52,543 nt of DNA, from NCBI GenBank assembly GCA_009778325.1, contig WRJZ01000037.1, forward strand, positions 1 through 52,543, read 5' to 3'. The notes below the pieces were generated by a model. That model was given only the letters and a program-made list of their open reading frames with translations, was not told the DNA's origin and searched no databases. The stretch comes from Candidatus Endomicrobium neocapritermitis. GTDB lineage: Bacteria > Elusimicrobiota > Endomicrobiia > Endomicrobiales > Endomicrobiaceae. Shown here one piece after another: positions 47,166 through 52,543 of this stretch; the first letter of the stretch is position 1; each line of letters begins with the position of its first letter. Position numbers and translations under genes: made by a program.

Positions 47166-49330
47166 TAAGAAAATATGCGGCGGTATTGCTGTGCGCTTCT
47201 CTGTTGTTTAACTGCGGAATTTCTTTTGCGGTGGACAATATTCCTTCCGGCCAGTTTTTTCTTCTAAATTACGACGCTAATTCCGAAGCCATGGGCGGCT
47301 CAATAGCTTCATTGTCTAAAAATCCCATATCGTTTACAAGCAATCCGTCTTCTAACTTCAGCGTTTTGGCAAGCAGGCTTGATTTTTCTGGAATAGCTGC
47401 CTTTGACGGCGTCTACGGCGGCATGGGCGCTTTTATGACGCCTTCGAAATACGGTAATTTTACGGCGGCGGTTTCTTATGTCAACTTAGGAAACGCCGAC
47501 CAAAACCTTATGAGTTTTTATTTTAATTATGTGTATCCCTTTTCTACGGAGGTACCTGTTTACAAAGACAAAGGCGGTTTCGGCGCGACTTTGAAACTGC
47601 ATCAGCTTAAAATAGAAAACGAATCGCAAACGTCTTTTGTCTTAGATTTCGGAGCAAGCTACAAACTTGACATGATTTTCAGCGGTTTGTGGGGTTTCGT
47701 CGCGTTTAAAAATTTGGGTAACGACATTGACTTTGAAAATTACGGAAAAATTGAGATGCCCGGCAGTTTTGCCGCGGCTTTAAAATATGACCTGCCGTTT
47801 GAAACAAAACCGGCGTTTACTTTTGATTTAATTAAGTTTTTTCCAAAAGACATGGAAGGCATCGGATATTCCGTCGGTTTTGAAATAATGCCCGTTTATC
47901 CGGTTACGGTGAAAGCCGGATGGAGAGATTACGGCGACGATATTAACTATGGCCCTACTGCCGGATTATTCCTTAACTTCGATTCTTTTAACATAGGCTA
48001 TTCGTTTTCCGCCATGTTCGAAGATTTAGCTCCGAAACATACGGTCAACTTTGGTTTTATGTTCGGTAAAATAAGGGATACAAATAAAGCGTATGACTAT
48101 TATCTCGGACACAACTTCAATATGGCAAAAGAGGCTTATAACAGAAAAGATTATATATCCGCAAGACAGCAGCTTGAAGACATTCTTGCCATATATCCCA
48201 ATCACCAGCCTTCAAAAGATCTTTTAAAACAGCTTGTATATGATTTGGATATGTATGATAGAAGCCTTGAAATTCAGGTTAACAGATGGCTCAGAAGGGC
48301 GGATCTTGCGCTGCATCGCAACAACTTAATAAAAGCAAGAAGTTATTATTACAGGGTTTTGGGCGTTGAACCTGAAAATTCTTACGCCGAAGCCGGACTT
48401 GCCAATGTAAATGTCAAACTGAAAAACGTTGAATTTCAGGAAAGCAGAAAAAAGCATGAAAAAAGGATAATTTCTTTATGGTCGGAGGGAATTAACTATT
48501 ATAACAGCGGTCAGTTTATATTTGCCAAAGAGAAATTTAGTCAGATTTTGGAACTGGATCCTGAAAATACCGGAGCCATAAAATATCTTGCCATTATACA
48601 GACCCAGGTTTCAAAAGTTACGGATTTGCAGGCCGACAAAATGTTTATTCAGGGAATGGAGTACTATAATATGGCGGATTACGACAGAGCTGCTAAATAT
48701 TTCAACGCGGTTTATGCGTCAGACCCGAAACGCACGGACGCTAAAGAATATTACGATCTGTCAAGAAAAGCTTTAGATATGCCGATAACGGCAAGCGGAG
48801 CGCAAGGGCAGATTAGCAGGCTTGCCGATAAAGACGATTCTACTCTGTCTTCAAGCCAAAAAATACAGAAAGAGATGGAAATATATTTTAATCAGGCCGT
48901 TGATTTGTTTAATAACGGAAAATATGATGAAGCTTTAAAGCTTTTTGTGGCGCTAAGCGAGAAAGCTTTAAAAAACAATTATTATGATTTAAACCGGCAG
49001 ATAAGAGAGTATACCGCAAAATCAAGAAACGCGATTTCAGAGAATTATTTTAAAGAAGCTTTGGCTTTTATTAAAATAAATAAAGATGAAGAGGCTTTGG
49101 AGAAAATAAAGAAATCGCTTGAATACAATAAAGATTACGTTCCCGCCGCGAGAGAGCTCGAAAGACTTACGGCTTCTCTTGCCCAGAAATATTACGATAT
49201 GGGAATAAAAGCTTATTCGTCGGGGCATATATCCAGAGCAAAAGATTATCTTGCAAAATCTTTGGAGTATGACCCGAAGAAAATAGAAAGTAAAAAAGCT
49301 TTAGACAGAATAAAAGCTTTGGGGGATTAA
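47162..49330 (+). CDS. PorV-like barrel fused to TPR repeats
   Basis: 722 aa. A signal peptide (about 1-23, ending S-F-A) precedes a PorV/PorQ-type barrel (S-E-A-M-G-G-S-I-A-S-L-S-K-N-P ... T-S-N-P-S-S), lasting to about residue 300. From about 310 to the end there are many TPR-like units (Y-N-S-G-Q-F-I-F-A-K-E-K-F-S-Q-I-L-E-L-D-P; Y-N-M-A-D-Y-D-R-A-A-K-Y-F-N-A-V; A-R-E-L-E-R). The TPR part would sit in the periplasm. The start overlaps the receiver gene stop (ATGA), and the stop shares one base with the next ATG. Confidence 0.85.
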   Translation: MIRKYAAVLLCASLLFNCGISFAVDNIPSGQFFLLNYDANSEAMGGSIASLSKNPISFTSNPSSNFSVLASRLDFSGIAAFDGVYGGMGAFMTPSKYGNFTAAVSYVNLGNADQNLMSFYFNYVYPFSTEVPVYKDKGGFGATLKLHQLKIENESQTSFVLDFGASYKLDMIFSGLWGFVAFKNLGNDIDFENYGKIEMPGSFAAALKYDLPFETKPAFTFDLIKFFPKDMEGIGYSVGFEIMPVYPVTVKAGWRDYGDDINYGPTAGLFLNFDSFNIGYSFSAMFEDLAPKHTVNFGFMFGKIRDTNKAYDYYLGHNFNMAKEAYNRKDYISARQQLEDILAIYPNHQPSKDLLKQLVYDLDMYDRSLEIQVNRWLRRADLALHRNNLIKARSYYYRVLGVEPENSYAEAGLANVNVKLKNVEFQESRKKHEKRIISLWSEGINYYNSGQFIFAKEKFSQILELDPENTGAIKYLAIIQTQVSKVTDLQADKMFIQGMEYYNMADYDRAAKYFNAVYASDPKRTDAKEYYDLSRKALDMPITASGAQGQISRLADKDDSTLSSSQKIQKEMEIYFNQAVDLFNNGKYDEALKLFVALSEKALKNNYYDLNRQIREYTAKSRNAISENYFKEALAFIKINKDEEALEKIKKSLEYNKDYVPAARELERLTASLAQKYYDMGIKAYSSGHISRAKDYLAKSLEYDPKKIESKKALDRIKALGD

Positions 49331-50328
49331 TGCCCGAATTCAGAAGAGATCCGGTAATAGGACGCTGGGTTATCATAGACCCTTCGAGAAATTTTAAAAA
49401 AGTTATGCATTCCTCGGAAGAGGAGTATCCCAAAGATACTTCCAAATGTCCGTTTTGCCACGGAAATGAAAACATGACAAGGCCGGAAATTCTTGCTTAT
49501 TCAAATAACCCGCACAGGCACCCGAATTCAAAAGACTGGACTGTAAGGGTAATTCCCAACAATAAGCCCGTGCTTGAAATTGAAGGATCGTTAAAAAGGC
49601 GCGGCGACGGCATGTATGACAAAATGGATGCTGTCGGCGCTCATGAAATAATAATAGATACTCCGCAGCATCATCAGCGTTTCGGCGACGTAAACGAGAA
49701 GCAGTATGAGAATGTTTTTTCGGCCATAATCGAAAGAATTAAAGATTTAAGAAAGGATTCGCGTCTTGAGTACATACTCGCGTTTAAAAATTACGGAATA
49801 TCCGCCAACGCCGTATTTGAGCATCCTTATTCGCAGCTTATAGCAATGCCTATAGTTCCGAAGCGCGTCAGAGAGGAGATTGCCGGCGCTGAAAATTATT
49901 TTAAATACAGAGAAAGATGCGTGTTTTGCGACATTATTGCGAATGAAATTGCCGCGGAAACAAGAATAGTGCAGGAAAATGATGATTTTATCGCTTTATG
50001 CCCTTATGCTTCAAGATATCCGTTTGAAACATGGATTCTTCCTAAAGGTCATCATCCGGATTTTGATTCAATATCGCAAAAAGAATTAAAAAATCTTTCA
50101 AAAATGACTAAAAGCGTATTCGAAAAACTGTATAGTGTTTTAGATAATCCTTCCTGGAGCGCGCTTATACATACTTCTCCTTTGAAGGAAAAAAATCTGC
50201 AGTATTATCATTGGCACATAGAGGTAATTCCTAAGCTTACGAAGACTGCAGGTTTTGAATGGGGAACAGGCCTTTATGTTAATCCTGTGCTTCCAGAAGA
50301 AGCCGCGAAATACTTACGGGAAGCATAA
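49330..50328 (+). CDS. GalT-family nucleotidyltransferase with Tyr at the nucleophile position
   Basis: 332 aa, full length. It opens R-R-D-P-V-I-G-R-W-V-I-I and has zinc ligands C40-P-F-C43, the second HIT repeat C-V-F-C-D-I-I and H-W-H-I-E near residue 296. The active motif expected as H-P-H-x-Q reads H165-P-Y167-S-Q169, codon TAT, so the His that would carry the nucleotide (H166 in E. coli GalT) is Tyr. It may use another nucleotide sugar chemistry, such as ADP-glucose metabolism next to glgA, or be non-catalytic. ATG 49330 overlaps the upstream stop by one base (TAATG). Confidence 0.85.
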   Translation: MPEFRRDPVIGRWVIIDPSRNFKKVMHSSEEEYPKDTSKCPFCHGNENMTRPEILAYSNNPHRHPNSKDWTVRVIPNNKPVLEIEGSLKRRGDGMYDKMDAVGAHEIIIDTPQHHQRFGDVNEKQYENVFSAIIERIKDLRKDSRLEYILAFKNYGISANAVFEHPYSQLIAMPIVPKRVREEIAGAENYFKYRERCVFCDIIANEIAAETRIVQENDDFIALCPYASRYPFETWILPKGHHPDFDSISQKELKNLSKMTKSVFEKLYSVLDNPSWSALIHTSPLKEKNLQYYHWHIEVIPKLTKTAGFEWGTGLYVNPVLPEEAAKYLREA

Positions 50329-50331
50329 AAC

Positions 50332-50495
50332 AACGGCAATTACTAATTACGAATTACGAAAAAGGCAAAACGGCAATTAATAATTAACTACAACTGATGT
50401 CATTGCGAGCCCTGAAAGGGCGAAGCAATCCAGAAAAGACCTTAAGTCGTTGTATTTGATTTGTAATTCGTAATTAGTAATTTGTAATTGTCGTT
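50332..50495. repeat. Palindrome with AATTAC-word arms enclosing a CATTGCGAG repeat
   Basis: AACGGCA (50332-50338) and TGTCGTT (50489-50495) bound arms of repeated AATTAC / GTAATT words. A second AACGGCA lies at 50369. At 50399-50433 the 35-nt unit GTCATTGCGAGCCCTGAAAG... is nested inside, nearly identical to 1766-1800 in the giant gene. It fills the gap between the GalT-like gene and glgA. Confidence 0.85.
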
Positions 50496-50521
50496 AATTG
50501 CTTTTTTGAGAGAGAAAAAAT

Positions 50522-51994
50522 ATGAATATTTTAATGGTTGCATCGGAATGTGTTCCTTTTGTGAAAGTCGGCGGATTGGCGGATGTAGTCGGCACGCTTC
50601 CTAAATATTTAAAACTTCTCGGACATGACGTAAGGATAATAATTCCTAAATACCGCAGCATTGACGGTAAAAAGTACAATCTTGCGCCGCTTCCTTACCT
50701 TTTAAAAGTTAATGTCGGGAAAGAAACGGAAAAATTCAGGATAAAACACGGCGTGACCGAAGACGGAATTAACGTTTATTTTATTGAAAATATGCGTTTT
50801 TTCAACCGTCCGGGAGTTTACGGAGACGTCGGTTCAGATTACGGCGACAACAGGGAACGGTACATATTTTTCTGCAGAGCCGCTCTTGAAGCCGCGAAAG
50901 CTCTAATGTTTCGTCCGGATATAATACACTGTCATGACTGGCAGACGGGTTTGATTCCTGCGTACTTAAAAACAAATCTTAAAAATGACGGTTTTTTTTG
51001 GAATACTTCAAGTGTTTTCACTATTCATAATATAGCGTATCAGGGAGAGTTCGGCGCGGACACTGTTGTCGCGGGCGGTTTCTCATGGGAAGATTTTACC
51101 ATAGATAAGCTTGAATTTAATAATAATGTAAATTTTATGAAATGCGGCATAGGCATGGCGGACGCCGTTTCGACGGTAAGTCCTACATACGCGCTTGAAA
51201 TAAAAGAGTTTAACGGAAGAGGCATGGAAATAGTTCTCAATACCCGCCCTGATCAGATTTACGGCATATTAAACGGAATAGATTATGATTATTGGAACCC
51301 TAAAACGGACCCGTTTATTGCGGCAAATTACACGAAAGATAATTTGAACGGCAAAAAAATATGCAAAGCCGAGCTTCAGAAAATGTGCGGCTTTGAAGTT
51401 GACGAGGACGCGTATTTGTTCGGATGCGTTTCAAGGCTGGATAATCAAAAGGGTTTTGATATTATAATAGACGCATTGTACGGTCTTCACGGCAAGAAAA
51501 TGCAGTTCGTAATTTTAGGCTCCGGAGACCAGTTGATAAAGTGGCAGCTTCAGGCAGCCGTGTCCGAAATGCCCAAAACAGTCGCTGCTTTTTATGAGTA
51601 TAATGAACCTCTGGCGCATAAAATATACGGCGGATGCGACGCTTATATGATGCCTTCGCGGTTTGAACCTTGCGGACTAAGCCAGCTGATATCTTTGGCC
51701 TACGGAACGATTCCGATAGTTAACCGTACGGGAGGACTGTCCGATACGATTCAATATTACAACCACTTTACGAAAGAAGGCAACGGTTTCATGTTCAACA
51801 TAACTTACGGTGAAAATTTCGTACAGACAATATTGAAATCCGAGAAGATATTCAGAGATAAAAAGAATTGGGATATTTTGGTGCAAAATGCCATGAACTG
51901 CGACTTTTCATGGGATAAAAGCGTTGAAAAATACCATCAGATGTATGAAGATACGATTAATAAAAAAAGGCATGAAATGCTGTTTAAAGTATAG
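50522..51994 (+). CDS. glgA: Glycogen synthase (ADP-glucose type, GT5)
   Basis: 490 aa, the normal length. K15 in V-K-V-G-G-L-A-D-V-V-G is the ADP-glucose-binding motif. H-D-W-Q-T-G-L-I-P-A and S-R-F-E-P-C-G-L-S-Q-L with T-G-G-L-S-D-T follow, the latter containing the GT-B catalytic Glu. It extends alpha-1,4-glucan chains from ADP-glucose in the cytoplasm. GAGAGAGAAAAAAT precedes ATG 50522. The upstream GalT-like gene suggests a glucan or sugar-nucleotide theme. Confidence 0.96.
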   Translation: MNILMVASECVPFVKVGGLADVVGTLPKYLKLLGHDVRIIIPKYRSIDGKKYNLAPLPYLLKVNVGKETEKFRIKHGVTEDGINVYFIENMRFFNRPGVYGDVGSDYGDNRERYIFFCRAALEAAKALMFRPDIIHCHDWQTGLIPAYLKTNLKNDGFFWNTSSVFTIHNIAYQGEFGADTVVAGGFSWEDFTIDKLEFNNNVNFMKCGIGMADAVSTVSPTYALEIKEFNGRGMEIVLNTRPDQIYGILNGIDYDYWNPKTDPFIAANYTKDNLNGKKICKAELQKMCGFEVDEDAYLFGCVSRLDNQKGFDIIIDALYGLHGKKMQFVILGSGDQLIKWQLQAAVSEMPKTVAAFYEYNEPLAHKIYGGCDAYMMPSRFEPCGLSQLISLAYGTIPIVNRTGGLSDTIQYYNHFTKEGNGFMFNITYGENFVQTILKSEKIFRDKKNWDILVQNAMNCDFSWDKSVEKYHQMYEDTINKKRHEMLFKV

Positions 51995-52000
51995 TTGATG

Positions 52001-52089
52001 CAATTACGAATTACGAATTACGAATTACAAATCAACGGCAACCCCTCACCCTCTTGCTTCGCAAGTCCCTCTCCCGCAAGGGGCGAGGG
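52001..52089. repeat. AATTACG direct repeats and CCCTCACCC ... GGGCGAGGG palindrome
   Basis: CAATTACGAATTACGAATTA and further copies (52001-52029) are followed by AACGGCA (52034-52040), and then by CCCCTCACCCTC ... CTTGCTTCGCAAG ... GGGGCGAGGG (52042-52089). The second part belongs to a dispersed hairpin type I recognise from many bacteria. Confidence 0.7.
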
Positions 52090-52246
52090 AAGATGTTTTT
52101 TTGTAAGCGTTCCGCCGGGGTTTGAAAGACAATGTTTTGCCAATTTTTACGTCAGACTGCAATGTCTTACTTTTCAACGAATTTGATTACAGGTAAATTT
52201 ATCGTAATCAGCCAATAAAAAATGTGTGGAGGCAGTAATAAAAATC
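52090..52246. other. Leader region before the lipoprotein gene
   Basis: No gene is seen here. TGATTAC and GTAATCA (52184-52190 / 52203-52209) form a short dyad, and GGAGG at 52228-52232 is the ribosome-binding site of the next gene. I find no convincing -35/-10 pair. Confidence 0.4.
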
Positions 52247-52543
52247 ATGAAAAAGTTGGTTTTTGTCTTGGCAGCTGTTTTAGTATGCGGTTTTATTATA
52301 GGGTCATGTTCGAAAAAGAAGAGTATAAGCGGTGTAACGATTGAACTTTCAACCTCTACATTAGGCACAATAACCGCTTCCAATTCGTCGCATACTCTTA
52401 GCGCTATTGTCAGATACAACGGAACTGAACAGCACTATGCTGCCGTTGTCTGGGCAGTATCTCCCGGAGATTACGGAGTGTTTGACGTAAATCCCGCATC
52501 TTCAACGGTATTTACCGCCGATACGTCAAAAATGGGAGACGGA
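52247..52543 (+). CDS. Lipoprotein with Ig-like domain start (3' truncated by window edge)
   Basis: The frame runs from ATG 52247 to the window edge without a stop (99 codons seen). The N-terminus M-K-K-L-V-F-V-L-A-A-V-L-V-C-G-F-I-I-G-S-C-S is a lipoprotein signal with lipobox I-G-S-C. The following T-I-E-L-S-T-S-T-L ... W-A-V-S-P-G-D-Y-G-V-F resembles a bacterial Ig-like (Big_2-type) module. GGAGG lies 14 bases upstream, a longer spacing than usual. The rest of the protein is outside the window. Confidence 0.8.
   Translation, partial: MKKLVFVLAAVLVCGFIIGSCSKKKSISGVTIELSTSTLGTITASNSSHTLSAIVRYNGTEQHYAAVVWAVSPGDYGVFDVNPASSTVFTADTSKMGDG

Noticed and set aside
51995-52186. 63-codon + strand frame after glgA
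   Set aside because: It is the translation of AATTACG and CCCTCACCC repeats; low-complexity start, no ribosome-binding site.

Overview
The window is a stretch of AT-rich chromosome from a Gram-negative, diderm bacterium: it encodes an outer-membrane PorV-like barrel, a lipoprotein, several signal peptides, and housekeeping genes with no plasmid or phage hallmarks. Giant multidomain genes, restricted-word intergenic palindromes, PorV/FlgD-type surface proteins and the tig-clpP-clpX-lon cluster together remind me of Elusimicrobiota (Endomicrobia-like) or Omnitrophota. That placement is recognition, not a computed phylogeny. All strongly supported genes lie on the + strand.

Region 1 (1-18085) is one giant open frame of about 6,000 codons. 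It starts in or before a pentanucleotide repeat, (AGACC)n, at the left edge, continues through an apparent signal peptide, a TraB/ChaN-like N-terminal domain, an HExxH motif, a long Gln/Ser/Lys-rich coiled coil and a VWA (MIDAS) domain. It then runs through six AAA+ domains of the dynein-related/MoxR type, arranged as three tandem pairs, followed by a helical repeat array and two C-terminal membrane helices. Six AAA+ modules plus a VWA domain on one chain is the plan of eukaryotic midasin, in permuted order. This is the most striking item in the window. The left-edge repeat is open in all three frames, but two of the three frames stop within 7 bases of its end, which is the layout of a phase-variable contingency locus.

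Region 2 (18086-21715) holds two paralogous AAA_14/DUF4143 ATPases, each with its own sigma70-type promoter, the first overlapped by a perfect 20-bp palindrome. A 270-bp nested palindromic element lies between them. tRNA-Lys(CUU), tRNA-Leu(UAG) and an array of tiny hairpins follow.

Region 3 (21716-34790) is housekeeping: trigger factor, ClpP, ClpX and Lon (protein quality control); a class V aminotransferase with SerA (serine synthesis); a CpXC protein; a site-2-protease-like M50 peptidase; TrpS; ScpA and ScpB (chromosome condensation). ClpP appears to carry Asn in place of the catalytic Asp.

Region 4 (34791-49330) is an envelope and phospho-signalling block: a membrane Ser/Thr kinase with PEGA domains, three secreted or outer-membrane proteins, a coiled-coil membrane protein, a double-FHA/beta-propeller protein, a PP2C phosphatase, a response-regulator receiver and a PorV-TPR protein. 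Writer, eraser and reader of Ser/Thr phosphorylation lie close to surface-secretion-like proteins.

Region 5 (49330-52543) has a GalT-family nucleotidyltransferase whose expected nucleophilic His reads as Tyr, glycogen synthase GlgA, and the start of a lipoprotein gene cut by the right edge.

Many intergenic gaps carry imperfect palindromes whose arms are built from a short repeated word that differs from locus to locus. Several share the same boundary heptamer (AACGRCA / TGYCGTT). Related fragments are embedded in frame inside the giant gene.
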